A stretch of DNA of 64,000 bases from Daejeonella sp. (GTDB taxonomy: Bacteria; Bacteroidota; Bacteroidia; Sphingobacteriales; Sphingobacteriaceae): the NCBI RefSeq assembly GCF_030695525.1, contig NZ_JAUYSS010000067.1, positions 1 to 64,000 on the forward strand, written 5' to 3'. The notes under the pieces were generated by a model. That model saw only the letters and a program-made list of their open reading frames with translations, ran no database searches and was not told where the DNA came from. Made by a program: the position numbers and the translations under genes. Numbering within the stretch: position 1 is the first letter of the stretch; the number at the start of each line of letters is the position of its first letter. Of this stretch, positions 7,940 through 16,749 are shown piece after piece.

Positions 7940-8814
7940 CTCGCTTGAAGATTCAGGCGATATTTCCCGGGAGTGATACCGTTCATCGTTTTGAAAAGTC
8001 TTATAAATGAACTTGGACATTCAAATCCAACTATTTCCACGATTTCGTTCAGCGTGTATTTTGTGTTTATGAGCAGATATTTTGATCTGTTTATCCTTAC
8101 TTTTATCAGGTATTGATGTGGGGATATGCCATAAGCCTGTTTGAATGTACGCAATAAATGATTTACAGATAAACAGGCAGTCTGCGCAATATCGTCAAGA
8201 GCTATATTTTTATTGTAATTGCTCGAGATGTATTCTTTTGCAAAAGTGAGACGTTTGAGTATTTCGATCTTTGTGCTTTTATTCAGAAAACTAAGATTTT
8301 CTGATTTATTAGAAACTTCTTTATTGTAGATTTTAAAGTAGTTGATCAGGCTATGGTGGAGATATTCATTGATAAGAAGATCATCAGGCGATTCCAGTTC
8401 AAGTTGGTTTTTAAGGTTCAGGATGTTATACTTCATATCACCTGAAAAGGGATAGATAGTTTCTAAAAAGAATCCCTCAGAATGCTCAGTTGAATTGAAA
8501 GGGTCATCCAGTAGTGCGTTAATATTTTTATGCTGGGTTCTGTAAAAATCACTCAGAAATTCAGGAGCAAAGGAGATTGAAAGCATATTCACCGGTATAT
8601 TGGAATCTACCTTACTGGAATATTGTGTGCCCTTATTCAGAGCAAGAAAACAGTCAGGATATAGATTTAAATGTCTTTTCCCGATATCATAAGTTGAATT
8701 ACCACTAAATACCATTTGCATCGAAAAGTTGCTTATGTGCTCCGGATAATAAGCTTGCTTTACAGTTTCGCTTGATATCTGATTTTTATTCTTAAGTACA
8801 CGTAAGTATTTCAT
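7936..8814 (-). CDS. AraC-family transcriptional regulator
   Basis: The protein has 292 residues. The N-terminal ~180 residues are a sensor domain of no recognised type, possibly cupin-like. The C-terminal ~100 residues contain two helix-turn-helix motifs typical of AraC/XylS: IALDDIAQTACLSVNHLLRTF and YTLNEIVEIVGFECPSSFIR followed by ITPGKYR. It should bind DNA as an activator or repressor. It lies 11 bp downstream of a VOC-fold gene on the same strand, and the pair looks like an operon, which suggests the regulator and the VOC protein respond to the same small molecule. Its 3' end overlaps the DUF6265-like gene by 4 bp. Confidence 0.9.
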   Translation of the reverse strand: MKYLRVLKNKNQISSETVKQAYYPEHISNFSMQMVFSGNSTYDIGKRHLNLYPDCFLALNKGTQYSSKVDSNIPVNMLSISFAPEFLSDFYRTQHKNINALLDDPFNSTEHSEGFFLETIYPFSGDMKYNILNLKNQLELESPDDLLINEYLHHSLINYFKIYNKEVSNKSENLSFLNKSTKIEILKRLTFAKEYISSNYNKNIALDDIAQTACLSVNHLLRTFKQAYGISPHQYLIKVRINRSKYLLINTKYTLNEIVEIVGFECPSSFIRLFKTMNGITPGKYRLNLQAS

Positions 8815-8825
8815 TTTCTTTTGAA

Positions 8826-9263
8826 CTATATATCTGTATATATTCTTTCTTCCAGTAAAGTATACCGGTTTTCTTTATGTCCAAGGAAATCTACCCTCAG
8901 GCCTGCAGCAGTATATTCAGGCCTGCTAATAAATTCAACCCCTGCAAGAGTATATTTGTGGTAATCCCTCAGGCAATCATTTGTATGAAAAATGATATAA
9001 TTGAATTCGGGCTTATATTCAATTTCCTGCATAATAAGGGTTAATAAATTACCATTACTATCTCTCAAGTGAATGGGCTCATTTTTCGGGGCCTCACTTA
9101 AAAAGAACTTTTCAGTTGGTATGAATTGCAGTTTTTCAATAACAAAATCAAGGGCATCAGCTATATGAGGGACATGATCAGGTATATAACTTAGTTTTAA
9201 AGTTATAGGTCTGCGCTCTGGGCTAATAGACTGATTTTTAATATTTTGATCCTGACTTACCAT
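8826..9263 (-). CDS. VOC (glyoxalase/bleomycin-resistance fold) family protein
   Basis: The protein has 145 residues. The second half reads as one VOC beta-alpha-beta-beta-beta module: NYIIFHTND, then DYHKYTLAGVEFISRPEY, AGLRVDFLGHKENRYTLLEE, matching the usual GVxF..P....G....D..GN...L.E pattern. The first half (LKLSYIPDHVPHIADALDFV...LTLIMQEI) is a second divergent module. Metal ligands expected of glyoxalase I are not evident, so it may bind a ligand rather than catalyse. It is the first gene of a two-gene unit with the AraC regulator. Confidence 0.65.
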   Translation of the reverse strand: MVSQDQNIKNQSISPERRPITLKLSYIPDHVPHIADALDFVIEKLQFIPTEKFFLSEAPKNEPIHLRDSNGNLLTLIMQEIEYKPEFNYIIFHTNDCLRDYHKYTLAGVEFISRPEYTAAGLRVDFLGHKENRYTLLEERIYTDI

Positions 9264-9422
9264 AGATTGCTACATTTCCTATTGCTTTACTTGACTATAT
9301 GACGACAGCTATTACAAAATGTTGCAAAAAAATATATAAAAAGTGATTTTCGCATATTTGGACCTAGATATGTATGGGATATTAATTCATTTCGCCGGAT
9401 AAAATTATCAGGGCATTTGTCT

Positions 9423-9430
9423 TAGATTTG
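9423..9430 (+). promoter_or_regulatory. -7 box TAGATTTG before the SRPBCC gene
   Basis: This is a consensus TAnnTTTG box 12 bp before the ATG at 9443. It overlaps the alternative upstream TTG start at 9428, so the ATG is the credible start. No well-placed -33 TTG was found. Confidence 0.5.
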
Positions 9431-9442
9431 CATTTCACAATT

Positions 9443-9823
9443 ATGAAAGATTTTAAGAAATATTACCTCATCCAGGCAAGCCCAGAGGAGGTTTACCTCG
9501 CATTGACCAATCCTCTGACCATTTCTTTATGGACCGGAGCTGAAGCGATCATGAGCACTCAGCCCGGCTCAGAGTTTTCACTTTGGGATGATAGTATTTG
9601 CGGGAAAAATATTGAGTTTGTAGAAAACAGGAAAATTGTTCAACAATGGTATTTTGGAGATCAGCAGGAAGAATCAATTGTGACATTTATCCTCCATCCC
9701 GACAAAAACGGCACTTCAGTTGAACTCAGACATACCAATATCCCCGATTCTGATATTGATGACATGATTGACGGATGGAATCTGAATTATTTTGGTGCAT
9801 TGCAGGACTTCTACGACGAATAA
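9443..9823 (+). CDS. SRPBCC / AHSA1-like domain protein
   Basis: The protein has 126 residues from the ATG at 9443. It has the START/Bet v1-like order of Aha1-C proteins: an initial strand (FKKYYLIQASPEEVYLALTN), a helix with ISLWTGAEA, strands around GSEFSLWDDSICGKNIEFVENRKIVQQW, a TFILHPDKNGTSVELRHTNIP pair, then a long C-terminal helix. Such small proteins bind hydrophobic ligands or client proteins. No partner gene suggests the ligand. The gene lies between the divergent VOC-AraC unit and the convergent mannosyltransferase. Confidence 0.8.
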   Translation: MKDFKKYYLIQASPEEVYLALTNPLTISLWTGAEAIMSTQPGSEFSLWDDSICGKNIEFVENRKIVQQWYFGDQQEESIVTFILHPDKNGTSVELRHTNIPDSDIDDMIDGWNLNYFGALQDFYDE

Positions 9824-9834
9824 TTTTGAAATAT

Positions 9835-11133
9835 TCAGGTTAAGATTTGTGATGATTCCTGATTATTAAGTTCCCAAATAAGGAATCCGATAACGATAAG
9901 ATATTCAATCCCGGTAAACCAATAATTTTCCCTGTAAGGGATCACGCTATAAGTATAATAGCTTAAAGGTATCATTGCTGACCATATTAATGCAAAACGA
10001 AATCTGATAAAGGCTGACAGTGCTACCAGGGGTGTTAGATACCAGGGATGAATTACAGCAGAGAAGGCCATATAAATAATCAGCAGCCAGAACATACCAT
10101 TTAAAAGCTCAAATTTTTTGGAGTAAGCCCAAATCATTCCTGACAGAGCAAAAAGGAACATAATCTTACTTAATACAGCGATGGGATTATAAGCAAGTAT
10201 ACCCTGGCCAATGGATCTGAAGAGAAGATAAATGCTTCCATTAAATTCGAATTTACCGTAATAAAGCCTCAGGCTTTCTGCAAAATGAGCAAATCGCTCT
10301 GTGGAATTAAGTAATAAAAGACTCAGGACTGATGTGATAATCAGGCAAACAATTGCATATTTAATGGTCTTTTTCAGGCCTATTTGTCGGAAGAGTAAAG
10401 GAATAAAAATCAGAGGCAATAATTTCGCCTGAATGGCTAGTGACAATGCTCCGGCTGAACTGATATACCTCTGATTATTAATCAGCCAAACTGCAAGCAG
10501 CATAAATAAGATCATAAATGCTTCAAAATGTATATTTCCACTGAGTTCTATAATTACCAATGGGTTCAGAGTATAGATCAGTTGAAGTGAATTAGTTTTG
10601 ATTCTTGCTGAAAGAAGTTTTTTTAAAAGTAGGATCGTGCCCAGTTCAGAAAGAAAGATTGCAGATTTTAAAATAACAACAGTCCGATACAGACTATCAC
10701 CGCCAATTCCGGAGGCAATTTTAAAAATCGACTGGCAAATTTGTGGATAGACGCTATAATAATCAGGAGAGTTGAGATAAGGAAAGATTTTGTGCAGCAA
10801 TGGATCGGCATGCTGTTTAATAAATTGTGCCGGAGTAAAGTCGAAGGGGTTAATTCCTAAGTGCTGAATCCTTCCGTCCCATACAAAACGATAAAAATCA
10901 TCAGAAAGAGCAGGAATAGAAAAGATCAGGCAAAACCGAAAGAGGATACCACTTAACAACAAAACCCTGAAATTATCAGGAGTGTTGTATTTTTGAAGAA
11001 TAAAAGCAATCAGAAATAATGAACTGTAAACGCCAATAATTTGCAGAAAATCTGATCTTTCAATATGATATCCAATCAAAATATAGCCTGTAAGCGATAA
11101 TAACAGCAGAAAATATTGGATCCATTTAGGCAT
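9835..11133 (-). CDS. Integral membrane GT-C mannosyltransferase-like protein
   Basis: The protein has 432 residues and about ten or more hydrophobic helices along its whole length. The first periplasmic loop has the acidic motif ALSDDFYRFVWDGRIQ at about residues 75-90, followed by GINPFDFTP, the arrangement seen in polyprenol-phosphate-sugar-dependent GT-C enzymes (GT87/MptA-like). These transfer mannose or another hexose from a lipid carrier to an acceptor outside the membrane. The real donor and acceptor are unknown. It is divergent from the metal-receptor gene, with 28 bp between starts. A separate GT2 operon lies at 18-22 kb and could supply a lipid-linked donor. Confidence 0.75.
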   Translation of the reverse strand: MPKWIQYFLLLLSLTGYILIGYHIERSDFLQIIGVYSSLFLIAFILQKYNTPDNFRVLLLSGILFRFCLIFSIPALSDDFYRFVWDGRIQHLGINPFDFTPAQFIKQHADPLLHKIFPYLNSPDYYSVYPQICQSIFKIASGIGGDSLYRTVVILKSAIFLSELGTILLLKKLLSARIKTNSLQLIYTLNPLVIIELSGNIHFEAFMILFMLLAVWLINNQRYISSAGALSLAIQAKLLPLIFIPLLFRQIGLKKTIKYAIVCLIITSVLSLLLLNSTERFAHFAESLRLYYGKFEFNGSIYLLFRSIGQGILAYNPIAVLSKIMFLFALSGMIWAYSKKFELLNGMFWLLIIYMAFSAVIHPWYLTPLVALSAFIRFRFALIWSAMIPLSYYTYSVIPYRENYWFTGIEYLIVIGFLIWELNNQESSQILT

Positions 11134-11161
11134 TTATAAAAATTAGCTTAATTGTAAAAGT

Positions 11162-11941
11162 ATGCAAAAGCGCAGATTTACCGATCAGATGGGAAGGCTA
11201 ATTTCCGTTCCATATCCTCCTCTACGAATTATTTCTCTGGTTCCATCACAAACAGAATTACTTTTTGAATTGGGTTTGGCCACAGAAATAGTTGGTATTA
11301 CAAAATTTTGTATTCATCCCTGGGAAAAATTTAAGCTAACCACCAAAATTGGTGGTACGAAAATGCTGGATATTAATAAGATTCACGAATTAAAGCCTGA
11401 TCTAATTATTGGGAACAAAGAAGAGAATGACAGAACCCAGATAGAGGAACTGATGAAGGAATTTCCTGTTTGGATGAGCGACATACAGATTCTGCCTGAA
11501 GCGATTGATATGATCAAGCAGATTGGTGAATTGACAGGCAGATCAGAAAAAGCCGCTGTAATTGCAGATGATATCAATGAACAGTTTTTGAAATTGAAGA
11601 ATCTACATAAGCCGGTCAGAACTGCCTATTTTATTTGGAAGAACCCCTACATGCTTGCAGGAAAACACACTTTTATTGATGATATTTTAAGCAGAGGAGG
11701 GTTTGAGAATGTGATTAGTGCTGACCGCTATCCGGAAATTACAGCGAATCAGTTAAGAGATATCAAACCTGAGCGAATCTTTCTTTCTTCCGAACCCTAT
11801 CCATTTAAAGATGAACATGTTAGGGAAATTAAAAGTATTTGTCCTGATGCCCGGGTATCCATTGTTGACGGTGAAATGTTCTCCTGGTATGGTAGCAGGC
11901 TGCAACTTAGCCCTACTTATTTGAGATCACTATGGCTATAA
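11162..11941 (+). CDS. Helical-backbone metal receptor (BtuF-like ABC substrate-binding fold)
   Basis: The protein has 259 residues and resembles periplasmic-binding-protein class 2 proteins for vitamin B12 and siderophores. The diagnostic start is RIISLVPSQTELLFELGLAT with IVGITKFCIHP, then KPDLIIGNKEEN, a long backbone helix (AVIADDINEQFLKLKNLH) and a C-terminal lobe with IKPERIFLSSEPYPF. There is no signal peptide, so it may act in the cytoplasm rather than as a classical importer component, and no ABC permease or ATPase lies nearby. Cobalamin binding is suggested by family only. Confidence 0.8.
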   Translation: MQKRRFTDQMGRLISVPYPPLRIISLVPSQTELLFELGLATEIVGITKFCIHPWEKFKLTTKIGGTKMLDINKIHELKPDLIIGNKEENDRTQIEELMKEFPVWMSDIQILPEAIDMIKQIGELTGRSEKAAVIADDINEQFLKLKNLHKPVRTAYFIWKNPYMLAGKHTFIDDILSRGGFENVISADRYPEITANQLRDIKPERIFLSSEPYPFKDEHVREIKSICPDARVSIVDGEMFSWYGSRLQLSPTYLRSLWL

Positions 11942-11977
11942 TAATCAGACATACTGAAATAATAAGCATAAATCATT

Positions 11978-12007
11978 TTGTAGTTAGATAGAAAAACGTT
12001 ATTTTTG
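11978..12007 (+). promoter_or_regulatory. Promoter upstream of tRNA-Leu
   Basis: TTG (11978-11980), 19 bp, then TATTTTTG (12000-12007) matches the Bacteroidota consensus. The tRNA begins 89 bp downstream of the box, leaving a leader to be trimmed. Confidence 0.7.
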
Positions 12008-12096
12008 CCGACCGAAATATATCGGAATAATGATGAATATCGTTAACCAATAACAGTGTTCAGGTTCCGTAAAATTTTGGAAAATAATCCTAAAAT

Positions 12097-12178
12097 GCGG
12101 ATGTGGCGTAATTGGTAGCCGCACCAGACTTAGGATCTGGCGCTTCACGGCGTGGGGGTTCGAGTCCCTTCATCCGCA
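12097..12178 (+). tRNA. tRNA-Leu (anticodon UAG)
   Basis: The sequence folds as a class II tRNA. Acceptor arms GCGGATG and CATCCGC pair fully, the anticodon stem CCAGA/TCTGG encloses loop CTTAGGA with anticodon TAG, the T arm contains GGTTCGAGTCC, and a long variable arm (CGCTTCACGGCGTG) marks it as Leu. Discriminator is A; CCA is not encoded. Length is 82 nt. A hairpin-plus-T-run terminator follows immediately. Confidence 0.95.
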
Positions 12179-12184
12179 CAGAAT

Positions 12185-12215
12185 AATTCCCCGGCTACAA
12201 ACCGGGGAATTTTTG
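12185..12215 (+). terminator. Terminator after tRNA-Leu
   Basis: AATTCCCCGG, loop CTACAAA, CCGGGGAATT, then a T run. It lies between the tRNA and tig, so tig has either read-through or its own promoter. Confidence 0.85.
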
Positions 12216-12245
12216 TATAAACAAAAACGACATAAAACATACAAA

Positions 12246-13592
12246 ATGAACATTACACAGGACAAAATAGACAAACTGAATTCTGTACTTACTGTTAAGA
12301 TTAATCCTGAAGATTACAAAGAACGCGTAGAAAAGGCGATCAAGGCGCAGGCGAAAAAGGCCAAACTACCGGGTTTTCGTCCGGGAATGGTTCCAGCCGC
12401 CCATATTAAAAAGATGTACGGGAAGAATATTCTGGTTGATGAGATTAACACGATCCTGAATGATACTTTGAGTAATTACATCAGCGAGAATAAGATTGAA
12501 GTTCTTGGTCAGCCATTACCAAAAATTGATGACAGCAAAGAATTTAACTGGGATTTTACCGATGAATTCGAGTTTATTTATGAACTGGGTATAGCACCTG
12601 AATTTGAGCTTGATTTTACTTCCAAAGATAAATTAACTCATTATCAGGTTAAAGTTGATAAGGATACACTTGCTTCAAGAATCAAAAACCTTAGAAAAAG
12701 TTATGGCAAAATGTCAAATCCTGACGTATCGGCAGATGATGATGTTATCTATGCAGATTTAAGTCAAATTGCTGCAGATGGTTCTGTTTTTGAAGGAGGT
12801 ATTTCGAATACGGCATCTGTTCGTTTAGATCAGGTAGAAGATTCGAAGATTAAGAAATCATTGATTGGTCTTAAAAAAGACGATGAGGTGGTTCTGGATA
12901 TTCAAAAGGCATTTGGCAGCAATGAAACAATCATTGCAAAGCTTCTGAATATTTCTGAAGAGGATGCGCAGGACCTTAAGTCTAAATTTAAATTATCAGT
13001 TAAAAATATTAATCGACTGGAAGAAGGCGATCTGAACCAGGAATTTTTTGACAAGATATTCGGTGAAAATGTTGTAAAGACAGAAGTTGAATTTGAGCAG
13101 AAAATCAGGGAAGAGCTTGAAAGTATGATGGTTCAGAATGCTGACCAGAAACTTCAGGCAGATTTGTTCCAGTTTGGATTGGATAAGGTTAAACTTAGCC
13201 TTCCCGACGATTTCCTGAAACGCTGGTTAAAAGCAACGAATGAGAAGCTGAGTGAAGAGGAATTGGAAAAGGGTTATGATGACTTTGCACGTAATCTACG
13301 CTGGACTTTGATCGAAAACAAGATTATCAAGGATAATAAATTGGAGATCAAGTACGAGGAAGTGTTTGCTGCTGCTAAAAATCGCCTTGACGGACAGTTC
13401 CGTATGTATAGTCCGCAACCACTTTCTGAAGAGCAATTGGGACAGTATACTGCTCAGTTCTTACAAAATAAAGAGAATGCAAATCGTATTTTTGAGGAAG
13501 TAAAAGCACAACATGTATTTGAATATCTGAAGGGTGTTATTACCTTAGATAAAAAAGACATAGAATATAATAAGTTTCTGGAGTTAAAATAA
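12246..13592 (+). CDS. tig: Trigger factor, ribosome-associated chaperone
   Basis: The protein has 448 residues from the ATG at 12246; an in-frame TTG further up lies in the terminator and is unlikely. Trigger factor binds at the ribosome exit tunnel and shelters nascent chains. The ribosome-binding N-domain includes the signature LPGFRPGMVPAAHIKKMYG at about residues 37-55. The middle PPIase-like domain is divergent and the C-terminal chaperone arms are long and helical, as usual in Bacteroidota. It precedes clpP and clpX by the classical tig-clpP-clpX order. An inverted repeat sits in the tig-clpP gap. Confidence 0.93.
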   Translation: MNITQDKIDKLNSVLTVKINPEDYKERVEKAIKAQAKKAKLPGFRPGMVPAAHIKKMYGKNILVDEINTILNDTLSNYISENKIEVLGQPLPKIDDSKEFNWDFTDEFEFIYELGIAPEFELDFTSKDKLTHYQVKVDKDTLASRIKNLRKSYGKMSNPDVSADDDVIYADLSQIAADGSVFEGGISNTASVRLDQVEDSKIKKSLIGLKKDDEVVLDIQKAFGSNETIIAKLLNISEEDAQDLKSKFKLSVKNINRLEEGDLNQEFFDKIFGENVVKTEVEFEQKIREELESMMVQNADQKLQADLFQFGLDKVKLSLPDDFLKRWLKATNEKLSEEELEKGYDDFARNLRWTLIENKIIKDNKLEIKYEEVFAAAKNRLDGQFRMYSPQPLSEEQLGQYTAQFLQNKENANRIFEEVKAQHVFEYLKGVITLDKKDIEYNKFLELK

Positions 13593-13620
13593 TTTGATTC
13601 TTTTTGGTTTAATTATGGCC

Positions 13621-13660
13621 ATTTATTTCGATCATTTTTTTATACTCTTTCGAAATAAAT
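13621..13660 (+). repeat. Inverted repeat between tig and clpP
   Basis: ATTTATTTCG (13621-13630) and CGAAATAAAT (13651-13660) form a perfect 10-bp inverted repeat around a 20-nt spacer rich in T. The AT-rich stem is weaker than the terminators elsewhere in this window and has no terminal T run, so it could be a processing site, operator or attenuator. Confidence 0.5.
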
Positions 13661-13686
13661 ATTAAATAATAATTATAAATTCAAAA

Positions 13687-14388
13687 ATGAACATAGATAA
13701 GAATGAATTCAGGAAATATGCCGTTAAACATCATCGTATCGGCAGTCAGCATGTAGATAGCTTTATTGGAAGGGTTCAAAATGCTTCCATTCCTACAGCT
13801 ATGACACCTTATATTATAGAGGAACGTCAGTTAAACGTAGCACAAATGGATGTGTTTTCACGTTTAATGATGGATAGGATCATCTTTTTGGGTGATGCTG
13901 TTCACGAAGGGATAGCCAATATTATCCAGGCTCAATTGTTGTTTTTGCAGTCAACTGATGCAAAGCGGGATATCCAGATCTACATTAATTCACCGGGAGG
14001 CTCTGTTTATGCAGGTTTAGGTATCTATGATACCATGCAGTACATTAGTCCGGATGTTGCCACAATATGTACCGGTATGGCAGCTTCAATGGCAGCAGTA
14101 TTACTTTGTGCAGGAACAAAAGGTAAGAGGGCAGCATTGCCACACTCCAGGGTGATGATTCATCAGCCATCAGGCGGAGCTCAGGGAGTTGCTGCTGATA
14201 TGGAAATCAATCTTCGTGAGATGCTTAAACTTAAGAAGGAACTCTATGACATCATCGCCAAGCATTCAGGCCAAACATATGAGTGGGTGGAGAAAGCTTC
14301 AGACCGTGACTATTGGATGATTGCTAATGAAGCCAAAGAATTTGGTATGATTGATGAGGTATTAGTTGGAACCGGAGATAAAAAATAA
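13687..14388 (+). CDS. clpP: ATP-dependent Clp protease proteolytic subunit
   Basis: The protein has 233 residues, with an N-terminal extension of about 35 residues relative to E. coli mature ClpP. ClpP forms the tetradecameric serine-protease barrel fed by ClpX. The catalytic triad is intact: Ser134 in GMAAS, His159 in RVMIHQP and Asp208 in SDRDYW. The oxyanion segment INSPGGSVYAG is also present. Its stop codon TAA shares one base with the clpX start (TAATG), which implies translational coupling with the unfoldase. Confidence 0.96.
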   Translation: MNIDKNEFRKYAVKHHRIGSQHVDSFIGRVQNASIPTAMTPYIIEERQLNVAQMDVFSRLMMDRIIFLGDAVHEGIANIIQAQLLFLQSTDAKRDIQIYINSPGGSVYAGLGIYDTMQYISPDVATICTGMAASMAAVLLCAGTKGKRAALPHSRVMIHQPSGGAQGVAADMEINLREMLKLKKELYDIIAKHSGQTYEWVEKASDRDYWMIANEAKEFGMIDEVLVGTGDKK

Positions 14389-15626
14389 TGAGTAAAGGAA
14401 ATAAGGATATTAAATGTTCATTCTGTGGCTCTGGCAAGCAGGATACACTAATGCTGATCGCGGGTCTTGATGCCCATATTTGTGATAAGTGTGTCACGCA
14501 AGCGAATCAGATTTTGGCGGAGGAACTTAATGTCCGGAAAGCCAAATCAACCCAGACATTCGAAACCCTTTTGAAGCCTGTTGAGTTAAAAACTCACCTT
14601 GATCAGTATGTTATTGGACAGGATCAGGCAAAAAAAATTCTTTCTGTAGCTGTTTATAATCACTATAAACGATTGAATCAAAAGATAGGTAAGGATGAGG
14701 TTGAGATTGAGAAGTCCAATATTATCATGGTTGGCGAAACAGGTACTGGAAAAACCCTTCTTGCCAAAACAATTGCCAAAGTTTTAAATGTTCCTTTTTG
14801 TATATGTGATGCTACGGTATTAACTGAAGCAGGTTATGTAGGTGAAGATGTGGAAAGTATCCTAACCCGTTTATTACAGGCAGCCGATTATGATGTAACT
14901 TCTGCAGAACGTGGTATAGTTTACATTGATGAGGTTGATAAGATTGCCCGCAAGAGTGATAACCCCTCAATTACACGTGATGTATCAGGTGAAGGAGTAC
15001 AACAAGCCTTGTTAAAGATTCTGGAAGGGACGATAGTTAATGTTCCCCCACAGGGAGGAAGGAAACATCCCGATCAAAAGATGATTCCGGTGAATACCAA
15101 TAATATCCTTTTCATTTGTGGTGGTGCATTTGATGGGATAGAGAAGAAAATTGCCAACAGGCTTCGTACTCAAACTGTAGGTTATAAGGTAGATAAAGAT
15201 GAATTGAATATTGATCTTAAAAATCTTTATAAATATATTACCCCTCAGGATCTGAAGTCCTTCGGACTTATTCCTGAACTAATTGGCAGATTACCGGTGA
15301 TTACCCACCTAAATCCTTTAGACCGGGAAACCTTGCTTAGCATCCTGGAAGTACCGAGAAATTCATTGATCAAGCAATATAAAAAGCTATTTGAATATGA
15401 AAATGTAAAGCTTGAGTTTGATAAAGAGGTAATGGAATTTATTGTTGATAAAGCCATGGAATTCAAATTGGGGGCCAGGGGTTTACGTTCTATTTGTGAA
15501 GCGATTATGATCGATGCAATGTATGAAACACCTTCTGGGAAAAGTGGTAAGGAGTTGTTCATTACACTCGATTATGCGAAAGATAAATTTGAGAAATCTG
15601 ATCTGAAAAAGTTAAAAGTTGCATAA
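14388..15626 (+). CDS. clpX: ATP-dependent Clp protease ATP-binding subunit ClpX
   Basis: The protein has 412 residues, normal for ClpX, the AAA+ unfoldase that delivers substrates to ClpP. Four zinc-binding Cys lie near residues 10-35 (CSFCGS and HICDKC). Walker A is GETGTGKT, the pore loop is GYVGEDV, Walker B is YIDEVDKI and sensor/arginine regions follow, with [16 protein letters not shown] typical of ClpX and its ClpP-docking loop. It overlaps clpP by one base and ends at a strong terminator. Nothing is unusual. Confidence 0.96.
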   Translation: MSKGNKDIKCSFCGSGKQDTLMLIAGLDAHICDKCVTQANQILAEELNVRKAKSTQTFETLLKPVELKTHLDQYVIGQDQAKKILSVAVYNHYKRLNQKIGKDEVEIEKSNIIMVGETGTGKTLLAKTIAKVLNVPFCICDATVLTEAGYVGEDVESILTRLLQAADYDVTSAERGIVYIDEVDKIARKSDNPSITRDVSGEGVQQALLKILEGTIVNVPPQGGRKHPDQKMIPVNTNNILFICGGAFDGIEKKIANRLRTQTVGYKVDKDELNIDLKNLYKYITPQDLKSFGLIPELIGRLPVITHLNPLDRETLLSILEVPRNSLIKQYKKLFEYENVKLEFDKEVMEFIVDKAMEFKLGARGLRSICEAIMIDAMYETPSGKSGKELFITLDYAKDKFEKSDLKKLKVA

Positions 15627-15627
15627 A

Positions 15628-15661
15628 ATAAGCCCCGGATCAAAACCGGGGTTTTTTGTTT
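15628..15661 (+). terminator. Terminator of the clpPX operon
   Basis: AAGCCCCGG, loop ATCAAAA, CCGGGGTT, then a T run just after the clpX stop. Confidence 0.85.
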
Positions 15662-15680
15662 GATGAATTAGTTACTAATT

Positions 15681-16535
15681 ATGGAAAAGAAAGATCATAA
15701 ATCTGAGCCAGCCTCTTCTATTAAAAAGAATAGTGAAATTGAAACACCTGTAAAATCCGGTCTCAAGATTAAGGAGGATATAGTCGCTAATTGGTTGCCA
15801 CGCTATACCGGTAGACCCCTTGCTGAGTTCAGTAGTTTTATTTTGCTCACAAATTTTTCCAGATACCTGACACTTTTTTCAGAATGGAATGATAATGCTC
15901 CAATTAAAGGGATGGATAAACCAATGCAGAGTGTTACTGCAAATGGGATCACATTGATTAATTTTGGAATGGGCAGTCCGATGGCAGCAACAATGATGGA
16001 TCTGCTTACCGCAATCAGGCCTAAAGCAGTATTGTTTTTGGGAAAATGCGGGGGCATAAAGAAAAAAAATAAAATAGGTGATCTGATCCTTCCCATTGCT
16101 GCCATCAGGGGAGAGGGTACATCGAATGATTATTTACCGGCTGAAGTTCCGGCCCTGCCTGCCTTCGCCTTGCAAAAGGCTATTTCTACAACTATTCGTG
16201 ATCACTCATTAGATTACTGGACAGGCACAGTTTATACCACAAATCGCAGGGTATGGGAGCATGATAAGACCTTTAAGAAATATCTCAAAAGTTTACGTGC
16301 AATGGCCGTTGATATGGAAACTGCAACCATTTTTACTACTGGATTTGCCAATAAAATACCAACGGGTGCCTTGTTACTAGTATCTGATCAGCCGATGATC
16401 CCGGAAGGCGTAAAAACAGCAGAAAGTGATTCGGTTGTGACTGAAAATTTTGTTGAGAATCACCTCAGGATAGGTGTTGATTCATTAAAGCAACTGATCA
16501 ATAATGGCTTAACGGTTAAGCATTTGAAATTCTAA
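15681..16535 (+). CDS. amn: AMP nucleosidase (short form)
   Basis: The protein has 284 residues of the PNP/UDP-phosphorylase superfamily, annotated in Bacteroidota as AMP nucleosidase (AMP + H2O to adenine + ribose 5-phosphate). The substrate-binding core shows LGKCGGI and the catalytic acid/ribose segment AVDMETATIFTTGF with VSDQPM downstream. E. coli Amn is much longer (about 480 residues) with an extra N-terminal domain; this is the compact form. The first ~35 residues are hydrophilic linker. It follows clpX but is separated by a terminator. A different purine nucleoside or nucleotide substrate is possible. Confidence 0.8.
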   Translation: MEKKDHKSEPASSIKKNSEIETPVKSGLKIKEDIVANWLPRYTGRPLAEFSSFILLTNFSRYLTLFSEWNDNAPIKGMDKPMQSVTANGITLINFGMGSPMAATMMDLLTAIRPKAVLFLGKCGGIKKKNKIGDLILPIAAIRGEGTSNDYLPAEVPALPAFALQKAISTTIRDHSLDYWTGTVYTTNRRVWEHDKTFKKYLKSLRAMAVDMETATIFTTGFANKIPTGALLLVSDQPMIPEGVKTAESDSVVTENFVENHLRIGVDSLKQLINNGLTVKHLKF

Positions 16536-16624
16536 TCAATTTCATTTAAGAATTTTTTATTTCAGAATCCTGGATGCGGGCTTAATTTTTCTTCTGTTTT
16601 TTCCCGAATTTCCAATGGTTTAGA

Positions 16625-16673
16625 CTACTGAAATAGTAGTATTATGGTATATTATTTTGTCTTAGTAATATAC
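16625..16673 (+). repeat. Two inverted repeats upstream of the CBS-like gene
   Basis: ACTACT/AGTAGT with a 5-nt spacer (16625-16641) is followed by GTATATTA/TAATATAC with an 11-nt spacer (about 16647-16673). They lie about 75-125 bp before the start of the cystathionine beta-synthase-like gene, upstream of its -7 box, where operators or an end-of-transcript hairpin would be expected. Confidence 0.4.
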
Positions 16674-16717
16674 ATAAAATATTATTTTGATTTTATTCCC
16701 ATTTGGCATTTATTCTG

Positions 16718-16745
16718 TTGTTTCGGGCTTAAATGCTTATTTTTG
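16718..16745 (+). promoter_or_regulatory. Candidate promoter of the CBS-like gene (near-leaderless)
   Basis: TTG at 16718-16720 and TATTTTTG at 16738-16745 are 17 bp apart, slightly short of the usual 19-21. The ATG at 16750 begins only 4 bp after the -7 box, so transcription would start at or next to the start codon. Confidence 0.5.
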
Positions 16746-16749
16746 TGTT

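Noticed and set aside
11162-11941. Complete cobalamin or siderophore ABC importer
   Set aside because: No permease, ATPase or TonB-dependent receptor nearby and no signal peptide on the binding protein.
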